Shown here: one piece after another, positions 25,200 to 33,884 of the stretch
Numbering within the stretch: the first letter of the stretch is position 1
Layout of the letters: every line of letters starts with the position of its first letter
Assembly: GCA_025352405.1 (NCBI GenBank)
Contig: JANXTM010000135.1
Location: 1 to 34,868, forward strand
Origin: Polaromonas sp.
Lineage (GTDB): Bacteria > Pseudomonadota > Gammaproteobacteria > Burkholderiales > Burkholderiaceae_C
Length of the DNA: 34,868 nucleotides
Reading direction: 5' to 3'
Program-made: the position numbers and the translations under genes
The notes under the pieces: model-generated
What the model was told of the DNA's origin: nothing
Database searches by the model: none
The model's input: only the letters and a program-made list of their open reading frames with translations

Positions 25200-26435
25200 A
25201 TGAAATACGCTGTCAGGTTTGTTGCATTGGGTGTCGCGCTGGCTTGTTCCGGTGCAGTGTGGGCTCAAAAAGGTGAGACCGTCAAAATTGCCATGATCGA
25301 AGGGCTGTCCGGCCCGTTCGGCAATGTTGGACAGAACCAACTTAAAAGCTGGCAGTTCGTGGCCGAGAGCATGAACGGTGCCAAAAACCCGGCAGGTGTG
25401 AAATTTGAAATCGTCGGCATGGACAGCAAAGGCTCGCCGCAGGAAGCGCTCAACACCTTCAAAGCGGCGGTTGATCAGGGCTTTCGCTACATCGCTCAGG
25501 GCAACGGATCTGGCGCTGCATTGGCTTTGAGCGACGCCGTTGCAAAGCACAATGAACGCAACCCCGGCAAGGAAGTGGTTTACCTGAACTATGCCGCTGT
25601 TGATCCGGCGCTGACCAACGAGAAATGCAATTACTGGCATTTCCGCCTTGACGCAGACACATCCCAAAAAATGGAAGCCTTGACCAGCTTCATGAAAGAC
25701 CAGCCCAAGGTTAAAAAAGTCTACCTACTGAACCAGAACTATTCGCATGGCCAGCAAGTCGCCAAGTACTTCAAGGACGGCATGGCTCGCAAGCGCCCGG
25801 ACGCGTCAATTGTTGGCGATGATCTGGTGCCGCTCGGTCAGGTCAAAGACTTTGCACCATATGTCGCCAAAATCAAGCAGTCTGGTGCCGACACCATCGT
25901 CACCGGTAACTGGGGTGCCGATTTGACCCTGTTTGTCAAGGCACTCAATGACGCCGGTCTCAAGCTGCCGCTGTACACCTACTACGCGGCTGTCTCGGGC
26001 ACACCGACCGTGCTGGCATCTGGCGGTGAAGGTGAGGTTTATCAAATTTCATACGCGCATTCCAACTACACCGGCGTCATGGGGCAGTTGGCCAACGACT
26101 TTCAGAAGAAGTTCGGCGACGACTTTTACACCTTCTCCATCTACAACGGTCTGGTGCTCATGGCCGACGCCATGGCCAAGGCCAAGTCCACGGACTCCGT
26201 CAAGGTCGCTGCTGCCATGAATGGCATGCGCTTCAAGGGTTTTAACGGCGATTCCGAGATGCGTAAATCGGACAACCAGATGCAGCAGGGGCTTTACATC
26301 TCTAAGTGGCAAAAGGTCGATAAAAAGAACCCGTACAGCGTTGAAAAAACTGGCTATACCTTTGCACCTGTCAAATACATCGAGGCTTATGTCGCCAGCA
26401 CGCCGACCAGTTGCCAGATGAAGGCACCGACTTAA
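25200..26435 (+). CDS. Liv-type ABC transporter periplasmic substrate-binding protein
   Basis: The 411-residue protein has a signal peptide ending GAVWAQ and a type-1 periplasmic binding fold (VKIAMIEGLSGPFGNVGQNQ at the start, IAQGNGSGAALALSDAVAKH for the ligand-site loop, VKKVYLLNQNYSHGQQVAKY). It belongs to the leucine/amide-type (HAAT) family, whose members bind branched-chain amino acids, amides, urea or aromatic and aliphatic acids. Its place between an acyl-CoA synthetase and beta-oxidation genes favours a carboxylate ligand; that is inference. The ATG at 25200 has ACGGAG upstream. A terminator-like hairpin follows before the permease genes. Confidence 0.93.
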   Translation: MKYAVRFVALGVALACSGAVWAQKGETVKIAMIEGLSGPFGNVGQNQLKSWQFVAESMNGAKNPAGVKFEIVGMDSKGSPQEALNTFKAAVDQGFRYIAQGNGSGAALALSDAVAKHNERNPGKEVVYLNYAAVDPALTNEKCNYWHFRLDADTSQKMEALTSFMKDQPKVKKVYLLNQNYSHGQQVAKYFKDGMARKRPDASIVGDDLVPLGQVKDFAPYVAKIKQSGADTIVTGNWGADLTLFVKALNDAGLKLPLYTYYAAVSGTPTVLASGGEGEVYQISYAHSNYTGVMGQLANDFQKKFGDDFYTFSIYNGLVLMADAMAKAKSTDSVKVAAAMNGMRFKGFNGDSEMRKSDNQMQQGLYISKWQKVDKKNPYSVEKTGYTFAPVKYIEAYVASTPTSCQMKAPT

Positions 26436-26467
26436 AGAGCGCCCGATCCGAAAGCGCTTTGACCCCG

Positions 26468-26507
26468 GACGCCAGGTGACTCCAAGGCCACGCTGGCGTC
26501 TCTTTTT
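26468..26507 (+). terminator. Attenuating terminator between binding protein and permease genes
   Basis: GACGCCAG-GTG and CAC-G-CTGGCGTC arms with a one-base bulge are followed by TCTTTTT. It lies 32 bases after the binding-protein stop and 24 before the permease start. Partial read-through would give the usual excess of binding protein over membrane components. Confidence 0.85.
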
Positions 26508-26531
26508 GCCCGTTCCCTTTTGCAGTGACAC

Positions 26532-27521
26532 ATGCTTGATTTTTTGACATCTTTAGGTTTAAGCCCCGGATTCATCGAGTTCTTCACGATCTCGCTGCTC
26601 AACGGCATGAGCTACGGCTTGCTGCTGTTCATGCTCAGCTCCGGCCTGACGCTGATTTTCAGCATGATGGGCGTGCTCAATTTTGCGCATGCCAGCTTTT
26701 ATATGTTGGGTGCATACGTTGCCTACAGCGTGACTGCGCTGGTTGGTTTTTGGTGGGCTTTGCTGTTTGCGCCCTTGTTGGTGGGCTTGCTGGGGGCCGG
26801 ATTTGAGCGCTATTGCCTGCGCCGGGTACACCAGTTCGGGCATGTGCCCGAGCTGTTGATTACCTTCGGCCTGAGCTACATCCTGCTGGAGCTGGTGCAA
26901 TTGGTCTGGGGCCGCAGTTCGGTCGACTACCGAGTCCCTGCAGCGCTTGATGGGCCGTTGTTCACGCTGTTTGGCACGCAGTTTCCGCTGTACCGCGGTT
27001 TCATGATGCTGGTGGCCGTGCTGATGTTGATTGCGGTTTGGCTGCTGCTCACGCGGACCCGTATTGGGCTGGTGATTCAGGCTGCGCTCACACACCCTGA
27101 GATGGCGCAGTCGCTGGGGCACAACGTGCCGCGGGTGTTCATGCTAGTGTTCGGCGGTGGTGCGGCGCTGGCGGGTCTGGCGGGCGTGATTGGCGGCAAC
27201 GCCTTTGTAACCGAACCCGGCATGGCAGCTACAGTCGGATCGGTCATTTTTGTAGTCGTCGTGGTGGGCGGCATGGGCTCGCTGGCCGGCGCGTTTTTGG
27301 CGTCATTGTTGATTGGCATTCTGCAGACTTTTGCCGTGGCCATGGACGGCTCGCTCATGTCGGGCGTCAGGATGCTGGGTATGCTGGTAACGCCTGAGAC
27401 TTTTGGCTATGCGGTACTCAAGCTCAAGATCAGCCAGGTTGCACCTATTCTTCCCTACCTGTTTTTAGTGCTGATGCTGATATTCCGGCCTAAAGGCTTG
27501 CTTGGCACGCGTGAGGGTTGA
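26532..27521 (+). CDS. livH: Liv-type ABC transporter permease, LivH family
   Basis: The 329-residue inner-membrane permease has about eight hydrophobic helices. Family segments include NGMSYGLLLFMLSSGLTLIF, SMMGVLNFAHASFYMLGAY, and the C-terminal VVVVGGMGSLAGAFLASLLI with QVAPILPYLFLVLMLIFRPKG. LivH and LivM form the heterodimeric channel. The ATG at 26532 begins 24 bases after the intergenic hairpin. It is separated from livM by three bases. Confidence 0.94.
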   Translation: MLDFLTSLGLSPGFIEFFTISLLNGMSYGLLLFMLSSGLTLIFSMMGVLNFAHASFYMLGAYVAYSVTALVGFWWALLFAPLLVGLLGAGFERYCLRRVHQFGHVPELLITFGLSYILLELVQLVWGRSSVDYRVPAALDGPLFTLFGTQFPLYRGFMMLVAVLMLIAVWLLLTRTRIGLVIQAALTHPEMAQSLGHNVPRVFMLVFGGGAALAGLAGVIGGNAFVTEPGMAATVGSVIFVVVVVGGMGSLAGAFLASLLIGILQTFAVAMDGSLMSGVRMLGMLVTPETFGYAVLKLKISQVAPILPYLFLVLMLIFRPKGLLGTREG

Positions 27522-27524
27522 TTC

Positions 27525-28817
27525 ATGACGAAACAGTTTTATCAATTCAAGCCGCTGAATATTGGGCGTTTTTTGGTGTGGTCTGCGTTTGCACTGGTGC
27601 TTGCCATAGCACCTTTGATATTTACCACCAGCCTGAGTCACACCATCCTCAGCCAAATGGGTATCGCGATTATTGTTTGCCTCAGCTACAACATTTTGCT
27701 GGGGCAGGGCGGCATGCTCAGCTTCGGTCATGCGGTGTATTCCGGTATGGGCTCTTTTTTGGCGATACACACGCTGAACCTTGCCAGCAAGGGGACGCTG
27801 GCCATCCCTGTCAGCCTGATTCCCATCGTCGGAGGTGTTGCAAGCATGCTGGTGGCTGTTGTGATGGGTTGGGTCACTACCAAAAAATCAGGCACCACCT
27901 TTGCAATGATCACATTGGGTGTGGGCGAACTCATCTGGGCCATGTCGCTGATGTTCCCGGAATTTTTTGGCGGCGAAGGTGGAGTTTCGGGCAACCGCGT
28001 CACTGGCTCCAAGCTGTGGGGCATCACCTACGGCCCCCAAATCCAGCTTTACTACCTGATTGCAATCTACACACTGGTCTGCACGGCGCTGATGTTCGCC
28101 TTCACGCGCACGCCGCTGGGACGCATGCTCAACGCCGTGCGGGACAACCCCGAGCGGGTGGAGTTTGTCGGCTACGACACGCAAAAAGTACGCTATTTTT
28201 CATTTATCGTGGCTGCGTTTTTTGCAGGTATTTCGGGTGGTCTGGCCGCGCTAAATTTTGAAATCGTGACCTCTGAGGTGGTCAGTGGTTATCGCTCCGG
28301 GGCCTACCTGCTGTTTACCTTTCTGGGCGGCGCAACCTTCTTTTTTGGACCCATTTTGGGGGCCATCCTGATGGTGCTGGCTTTTGTTCTGCTCAGCGAA
28401 TTCACCAAAGCCTGGTTGTTGTACCTTGGCCTAATATTTTTATTCATGGTGATGTACGCACCTGGGGGCGTGGCCAGTCTGATCATGATGAACCTGCGCG
28501 TGGCCATGTACGGTCACTTGCGAAAGCTTTGGGTTGGCTACCTTGCCCTTGCACTCACGGCGCTGGTCGTGCTGTTCGGTGCTGCGGCGATGATCGAGAT
28601 GGTCTACCACCTGCAACTGAATTCTGCACTGGGTTCGGAGCTGACCTTCATGGGTGCCAAACTCGATTCAAAGGGCTTGAACAGCTGGTTTGGCTCCGCC
28701 TTTGTCATGCTCACCGGGCTGGGCCTGTTTGAGGTCTGCCGGCGGCAATACCTGCGCGAATGGGGCCAGATTCAGGAAGATATTGAAAAAGAAATCAAAC
28801 GAAGGGAAGCGCTGTGA
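27525..28817 (+). CDS. livM: Liv-type ABC transporter permease, LivM family, with C-terminal extension
   Basis: The 430-residue permease carries the LivM core (YNILLGQGGMLSFGHAVYSG, LNAVRDNPERVEFVGYDTQK as the ATPase-coupling loop, FLGGATFFFGPILGAILMVL). After the usual end of the core near MYAPGGVASLIMMNLR (about residue 325) come roughly 100 further residues. These hold two predicted transmembrane helices (YLALALTALVVLFGAAAMIE and FGSAFVMLTGLGLFEV) and a charged tail (QIQEDIEKEIKRREAL). The role of this tail is unknown. The gene overlaps livG by GTGA. Confidence 0.93.
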   Translation: MTKQFYQFKPLNIGRFLVWSAFALVLAIAPLIFTTSLSHTILSQMGIAIIVCLSYNILLGQGGMLSFGHAVYSGMGSFLAIHTLNLASKGTLAIPVSLIPIVGGVASMLVAVVMGWVTTKKSGTTFAMITLGVGELIWAMSLMFPEFFGGEGGVSGNRVTGSKLWGITYGPQIQLYYLIAIYTLVCTALMFAFTRTPLGRMLNAVRDNPERVEFVGYDTQKVRYFSFIVAAFFAGISGGLAALNFEIVTSEVVSGYRSGAYLLFTFLGGATFFFGPILGAILMVLAFVLLSEFTKAWLLYLGLIFLFMVMYAPGGVASLIMMNLRVAMYGHLRKLWVGYLALALTALVVLFGAAAMIEMVYHLQLNSALGSELTFMGAKLDSKGLNSWFGSAFVMLTGLGLFEVCRRQYLREWGQIQEDIEKEIKRREAL

Positions 28818-29608
28818 CTGTTGTTCCCCATTCAGCTGGGGGTTACGCTCTTGAGCTCAAAGACTTACGCAAGAGTTTTGGAAAATCTGAAATTATTCGC
28901 GGCATTAATATGGCTATTCCCAGCGGGGAGCGGGTTGGAATTATTGGTCCCAACGGTGCTGGCAAGTCCACATTGTTCAACCTCATCAGTGGCAGGTTTG
29001 AACCTACCAGCGGGCAGGTTTTGCTCAACGGGCAGCGCATTGATGGAAAAAAACCGTTTGAAATCAACCGCATGGGTTTGAGCCGCAGTTTTCAGATCAC
29101 CAACATCTTCCCCAAACTCAGCGTGTTTGAAAACCTGCGCTGCGGCGTGCTGTGGAGTCTGGGTTACAAGTACACTTTTTTGAAGTTTCTGGCCGATCTG
29201 GACGATGCCAACGAGCGGGCTGAAGAACTTATGCGCATGATCAAGCTAGATAAAAAGCGCGACATACTAGCCATAAACCTGACTTATGCTGAACAACGCG
29301 CGCTTGAAATCGGCATCACCATTGCGGGCGGTGCCAATGTCATCTTGCTGGACGAACCCACGGCTGGAATGAGCCGCTCGGAGACCAGCCGTTTTATCAG
29401 CCTGATAAAAGAGGTCACCATCGGTAAAACCCTGTTGACGGTGGAGCATGACATGGGCGTAGTGTTCGGCCTTGCGGACAAGATTGCCGTGGTGGTTTAC
29501 GGCGAGGTCATTGCTTACGACAAACCAGAAGCCGTGCGTGCAGATCAACGGGTGCAGGAAGCCTATTTGGGGTCGTCTGTGGCCGACCAACAGGCAGGAG
29601 GCCATTGA
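28814..29608 (+). CDS. livG: Liv-type ABC transporter ATPase, LivG family
   Basis: This 264-residue ATPase powers the importer. The Walker A motif GPNGAGKST is intact with Lys51. Walker B (VILLDEPTAGM) and the switch His (TVEHDMG) are present. The signature motif reads LTYAEQ at residues 156-161, where Ala159 replaces the Gly that is normally kept even in LivG proteins (LAYGDQ in E. coli as I recall it). The start is GTG 28814, overlapping the livM stop as GTGA. Several codons near 28880-28960 are AT-rich compared with neighbours. Confidence 0.93.
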   Translation: MTVVPHSAGGYALELKDLRKSFGKSEIIRGINMAIPSGERVGIIGPNGAGKSTLFNLISGRFEPTSGQVLLNGQRIDGKKPFEINRMGLSRSFQITNIFPKLSVFENLRCGVLWSLGYKYTFLKFLADLDDANERAEELMRMIKLDKKRDILAINLTYAEQRALEIGITIAGGANVILLDEPTAGMSRSETSRFISLIKEVTIGKTLLTVEHDMGVVFGLADKIAVVVYGEVIAYDKPEAVRADQRVQEAYLGSSVADQQAGGH

Positions 29609-29610
29609 CC

Positions 29611-30306
29611 GTGTTGACTGTTAAAAACCTACATGCCTTCTATGGCAAGAGCCACGTACTGCACGGTGTCTCGTTCGACGTGCAGCCCGGTGAGATCGTT
29701 GCGCTGCTGGGCCGTAACGGATCGGGCCGCTCCACCACTGCCAAAGCCATCATGGGTCTGGTGGATTGCCAAGGCGCCGTCACATGGAAAGGCGGTGAAA
29801 TTGTCGGCAAAGAGGCCTATCAGATTGCCCACCTCGGCATCGGCTATGTGCCTGAAAATCGCGAAATTTTTCCTAAACTGACAGTGCATCAAAACCTGTT
29901 GCTGGGTCAAAAGGGCTCTGGCAAGGCTTCACGCTGGTCTTTCAACGACATGTACACCATGTTCCCGCGCTTGCTGGAGCGCCAACACACAGAAGCTGGC
30001 GTTTTGTCAGGCGGCGAGCAGCAGATGCTGACCCTGTGCCGTACCCTTATGGGCGATCCGGACCTGATAATCATTGACGAGCCTACCGAGGGTCTTGCCC
30101 CAAAAATTGTGGAACTGGTGGGCCAGTATCTGCAAACGCTCAAAGCCAAAGGTATTTCGGTTTTATTGATAGAGCAAAAACTGACTATCGCCATGGCGAT
30201 CTCTGATCGTGCCCTGGTCATGGGCCATGGCAGCATCGTGTTCCAGGGTACGCCGGACAGCTTGCGTGCAGACGCGTACACCCGAAAAGAGTGGCTTGAG
30301 GTCTAG
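29611..30306 (+). CDS. livF: Liv-type ABC transporter ATPase, LivF family, Walker A Lys to Arg
   Basis: The 231-residue partner ATPase has the Q-loop (VPENREIFPKLTVHQNL), an intact signature LSGGEQQML, and Walker B LIIIDEPTEGLAP. The Walker A motif reads GRNGSGRSTT: Arg40 stands where ATPases have the catalytic Lys (codon CGC at 29728-29730). The switch His is Gln (LLIEQKLT), as in LivF proteins generally. I chose GTG 29611 because AGGAGG ends 9 bases upstream; TTG 29605 overlaps the livG stop but is too close to that site. Confidence 0.92.
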   Translation: MLTVKNLHAFYGKSHVLHGVSFDVQPGEIVALLGRNGSGRSTTAKAIMGLVDCQGAVTWKGGEIVGKEAYQIAHLGIGYVPENREIFPKLTVHQNLLLGQKGSGKASRWSFNDMYTMFPRLLERQHTEAGVLSGGEQQMLTLCRTLMGDPDLIIIDEPTEGLAPKIVELVGQYLQTLKAKGISVLLIEQKLTIAMAISDRALVMGHGSIVFQGTPDSLRADAYTRKEWLEV

Positions 30307-30391
30307 ACTTCATGCACGCGCTACACCAATGCTTTGTCGCGACAGGGACAAACCAGACCAAGCTTGTACTGATGCAGTCTTGAAGCTCTTC

Positions 30392-30416
30392 TACAATAAA
30401 AAAGAACGATCGTACT
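30392..30416 (+). promoter_or_regulatory. Candidate promoter and palindromic operator ahead of the beta-oxidation genes
   Basis: A TACAAT -10-like hexamer (30392-30397) is followed by the 14-base palindrome AGAACGATCGTACT (30403-30416, 12 of 14 symmetric), where the transcription start would fall. An ACGATCGT core is the kind of site bound by TetR-family repressors. No clear -35 was found. This is the only structured element in the 193-base gap before the fused dehydrogenase gene. Confidence 0.45.
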
Positions 30417-30499
30417 ATTTCCAACCATCCGAGCGGTTCAAGTGATTTCAACATCGCAAAAGCCGAGGCAATCCAACCCCATCAAGGAAACCAGTTCCC

Positions 30500-32599
30500 A
30501 TGACAACTCTTTATGAAGTACACGGCAGCGTGGCTGTGATCGCCCTGAGCAATCCACCCGTCAACGGTCTTGGACACGCCACCCGTCTCAGTATCACTGA
30601 CAATTTGCAGAAAGCCAATTTAGATCCGGCCATCAAATCAATTGTGATCACCGGCGCGGGCAAAGCTTTTTCAGGCGGCGCAGACATCAAGGAATTTGGC
30701 AGCCCAAAGGCCCTGGCTGAGCCCAATTTGCTGAGCGTGATTCTCGCAGTCGAAAATTCTCCCAAGCCCGTGGTTGCGGCTATTCATTCAGTGTGCATGG
30801 GCGGTGGTCTGGAGCTGGCGCTTGGTTGCCATTACCGCATTGCGGCGCCCGGTTGCAGCGTGGCCTTGCCTGAAGTCAAGCTTGGCCTGTTGCCCGGTGC
30901 TGGTGGTACGCAGCGCCTGCCGCGCGCTTTGGGCGTCGAGCCTGCGCTGAACATAATTGTGAGTGGCGAGCCGGTGAAAAGCGAGTTGCTGGCCCAGATT
31001 CCAGGCCAAAAACTGTTTGACAAAATGGCGTCGTCACCTGAATCACTGGCGCAGGAGGCGCTGGCGTTTGCCCAAGCCATTGCTGACACACGCCCGCTGC
31101 CGCTGGTACGCACTCTGCCGTGTAAGCACCGCAATAGCGACGCTTACTTCCAGTTTGCGCGGAATATGGTCAAGGGAATGTCCAAAAACTTCCCGGCTCC
31201 GCTGAAATGTGTTGATGCGGTTGAGGCGGCTACCAAGCGCAAATTTGACGATGGCCTGGCGTTTGAGCGCGAATTGTTTGTCAACCTCATGTGGACGCCG
31301 GAAAGCCGCGCGTTGCGCCATATTTTCATGGCTAATCGCGCGGCAGCCAAAATTCCGGATGTACCGGCCGACACGCCAAAACGCGAGATCAAATCCATCG
31401 CCGTGATTGGTGCGGGCACCATGGGCGGCGGAATCTCAATGAACTTTTTGAACGCCGGTATTCCCGTCAAGATGCTTGAAATGAAGCAAGAAGCGCTTGA
31501 CCGCGGCTTGGCCACAATTCGCAAAAACTACGAAGCGCAGGTCAAAAAAGGCAAGCTCAAACAGGCCAAGTACGAAGAACGTATGGCCATGCTCACCACC
31601 ACGCTGAGCTATGACGACCTGAAAGATGCCGACATGGTGATCGAGGCCGTGTTTGAAGAGATGGGCGTGAAAGAAAAAGTTTTTACCGAGCTTGACCGCG
31701 TGATGAAGCCAGGCGCTATTTTGGCGTCCAACACGTCGACGCTGGACATGAACCAGATCGCTGCATTCACCAAGCGCCCGCAAGACGTAATCGGCACGCA
31801 CTTTTTCAGTCCAGCCAACATCATGAAGCTGCTCGAAGTGGTGCGCGGCGAAAAAACTGGCAAAGACGTGTTGGCCACCGTGATGGCTTTGGGCAAAAAA
31901 ATCCGCAAAACTTCTGTTGTGTCAGGTGTCTGTGACGGCTTTATCGGCAACCGCATGATTGAGCAGTACGGCCGTCAGGGCGGCTTTTTGCTAGATGAAG
32001 GCTGCACACCGGCCCAGGTCGACAAGGCCATCGAGAAGTTTGGTTTTGCCATGGGCCCGTTTCGCATGGGTGATCTGGCGGGCAACGACATTGGTTTTGC
32101 CATTCGTAAGCGCCGGTACCTTGAAAAACCAGACATGAAGTACAGCAAAACGGCTGATTTGCTCTGCGAAAAAGGTCGTTTTGGTCAAAAAACCGGCGCC
32201 GGCTGGTATGACTATGTTGCTGGCAAACGTGACGCCATTCCGAACGCGGAAGTGGTGCAGATGGTGGAGGCGCACCGCGCGTCGCTCGGCATCACCCCGC
32301 GCAAAATTTCTGACGAAGAAATCGTTCAACGCCTGGTGTATTCGCTGGTCAACGAGGCTGCGCACATCCTTGAAGAAGGTATTGCCTCCAAAGCAAGTGA
32401 CATCGACATGGTCTACCTGATGGGATACGGCTTCCCGATCTACCGGGGTGGTCCCATGAACTATGCCGATGAGGTGGGCTTGTTTAACGTGGTGCAGGCC
32501 ATGAACCGTTTCGCACAGAACCCGCTGGACGACGCCAGTTTCTGGAAGCCTGCGCCACTGCTTGCCCGCTTGGCCGCCGAAGGCAAGACCTTTAATTAA
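30500..32599 (+). CDS. Fused enoyl-CoA hydratase / 3-hydroxyacyl-CoA dehydrogenase
   Basis: This 699-residue bifunctional enzyme catalyses the hydration and NAD-dependent oxidation steps of beta-oxidation. The N-terminal crotonase domain (about 1-190) has the oxyanion-hole motifs AFSGGADIKEFG and MGGGLELALGCHYRIA and both catalytic Glu residues (GGGLELALG, LPEVKLGLLPGAGGTQRLPR). The dehydrogenase half starts near residue 298 with IAVIGAGTMGGGISMNFLNA and has the catalytic His in IGTHFFSPANIMKLLEVVRG. A C-terminal domain follows (GYGFPIYRGGPMNYADEVGL). Domain order is as in FadB and FadJ. The ATG at 30500 follows AAGGAAA. The thiolase gene starts 15 bases after the stop. Confidence 0.96.
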   Translation: MTTLYEVHGSVAVIALSNPPVNGLGHATRLSITDNLQKANLDPAIKSIVITGAGKAFSGGADIKEFGSPKALAEPNLLSVILAVENSPKPVVAAIHSVCMGGGLELALGCHYRIAAPGCSVALPEVKLGLLPGAGGTQRLPRALGVEPALNIIVSGEPVKSELLAQIPGQKLFDKMASSPESLAQEALAFAQAIADTRPLPLVRTLPCKHRNSDAYFQFARNMVKGMSKNFPAPLKCVDAVEAATKRKFDDGLAFERELFVNLMWTPESRALRHIFMANRAAAKIPDVPADTPKREIKSIAVIGAGTMGGGISMNFLNAGIPVKMLEMKQEALDRGLATIRKNYEAQVKKGKLKQAKYEERMAMLTTTLSYDDLKDADMVIEAVFEEMGVKEKVFTELDRVMKPGAILASNTSTLDMNQIAAFTKRPQDVIGTHFFSPANIMKLLEVVRGEKTGKDVLATVMALGKKIRKTSVVSGVCDGFIGNRMIEQYGRQGGFLLDEGCTPAQVDKAIEKFGFAMGPFRMGDLAGNDIGFAIRKRRYLEKPDMKYSKTADLLCEKGRFGQKTGAGWYDYVAGKRDAIPNAEVVQMVEAHRASLGITPRKISDEEIVQRLVYSLVNEAAHILEEGIASKASDIDMVYLMGYGFPIYRGGPMNYADEVGLFNVVQAMNRFAQNPLDDASFWKPAPLLARLAAEGKTFN

Positions 32600-32614
32600 T
32601 TCCGGAGAACCCTC

Positions 32615-33790
32615 ATGACTTCAGCTGTAATCGTTTCTACCGCACGTACCCCCCTGGCCAAAAGCTGGAAGGGCTCTTTCAACATGACGCACGGCGCCAC
32701 CCTCGGTGGCCATGCCGTGCAGCACGCTATCCAGCGCGCTGGCATTGATGCCGCCGAGGTTGATGACGTGATCATTGGCTGCGCCACCCCCGAGGGCGCC
32801 ACGGGTGCCAACATTGCGCGCCAGATTGCTCTGCGCGCTGGTTGCCCAGTCACGGTTTCGGGTTACACGCTCAACCGTTTTTGCTCATCCGGCTTGCAGG
32901 CCATCGCCACGGCTGCGCAACGTGTGGTTGCCGGGGAAGCAGACATTTATGTCGCTGGCGGGGTTGAAAGTATTTCATGCGTGCAGCAAGAAATGAATAC
33001 CCACATGCTGCGCGAAGACTGGCTCGCCAAAAACAAGCCCGAGATTTACTGGAACATGCTGCAAACCGCCGAGCAGGTGGCCAAGCGCTACAGCATTGCA
33101 CGCGAGCGCATGGACGAGTACGGTGCCATGAGCCAGCAAAAGGCCACCGCCGCATTGGCCGCTGGCCTGTATGAGGCTGAAATCGCCCCGATTACCGTGA
33201 CGATGGGCATTGCCGACCCGGTGATGGGCCTGAGCACAAAACAGGTCACCGTCAGCAATGACGAAGGCATTCGTGCAGGTACCACCAAAGAAGGTATCAG
33301 CGGCATCAAGCCCGCCATTCCTGGCGGCGTGATTGCAGCCGGCAATGCCAGCCAGTTTTCAGATGGCGGCGGTGCCGTGGTGGTCATGGACGAGACAGTT
33401 GCCGAGCGCAAAGGCCTGAAGCCACTTGGTCGCTTCCTGGGTTTTGCCGTGGCTGGTTGCGAGCCAGATGAAATGGGCATTGGCCCGGTGTTTGCCATTC
33501 CCAAAGTACTGGCCAAGCTGGGCCTGCAGATCAGCGACATTGATTTGTGGGAGCTGAATGAAGCGTTTGCCGTGCAGGTGCTGTACTGCGCCGATAAACT
33601 CGGTATCCCGATGGACAAACTCAACGTCAACGGCGGCGCTATTGCTGTGGGCCACCCTTACGGCGTCACTGGGCAGCGCCTGACGGGTCACGCCCTGATT
33701 GAAGGCAAACGCCGCCGTGCCAAGCGCGTGTGCGTGACGATGTGCATTGGAGGCGGTATGGGTGCTGCGGGGATTTTCGAGGTGCTATAA
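32615..33790 (+). CDS. Acetyl-CoA acyltransferase (3-ketoacyl-CoA thiolase)
   Basis: The 391-residue thiolase cleaves 3-ketoacyl-CoA with CoA to release acetyl-CoA. The acyl-accepting Cys90 is in [12 protein letters not shown]. His347 lies in [20 protein letters not shown] and the general-base Cys377 in [18 protein letters not shown]. The catalytic histidine motif is GHPYG rather than the more common GHPLG or GHPFG. A GGAGAA site precedes the ATG. With the upstream fused enzyme it forms a compact beta-oxidation pair followed by a terminator. Confidence 0.96.
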   Translation: MTSAVIVSTARTPLAKSWKGSFNMTHGATLGGHAVQHAIQRAGIDAAEVDDVIIGCATPEGATGANIARQIALRAGCPVTVSGYTLNRFCSSGLQAIATAAQRVVAGEADIYVAGGVESISCVQQEMNTHMLREDWLAKNKPEIYWNMLQTAEQVAKRYSIARERMDEYGAMSQQKATAALAAGLYEAEIAPITVTMGIADPVMGLSTKQVTVSNDEGIRAGTTKEGISGIKPAIPGGVIAAGNASQFSDGGGAVVVMDETVAERKGLKPLGRFLGFAVAGCEPDEMGIGPVFAIPKVLAKLGLQISDIDLWELNEAFAVQVLYCADKLGIPMDKLNVNGGAIAVGHPYGVTGQRLTGHALIEGKRRRAKRVCVTMCIGGGMGAAGIFEVL

Positions 33791-33817
33791 CTGACACTGG
33801 TTTCTTTTGTTTAAACC

Positions 33818-33857
33818 AAAAGGCCAAGCCTGCAAACAACGAGCAGTCTGGCCTTTT
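33818..33857 (+). terminator. Terminator after the thiolase gene
   Basis: AAAAGGCCA...CTGC and GCAG...TGGCCTTTT arms enclose a nine-base loop and end in TTTT, 27 bases past the thiolase stop. Confidence 0.8.
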
Positions 33858-33884
33858 CCATTTTCAGTTTTACAGCAACCGACC

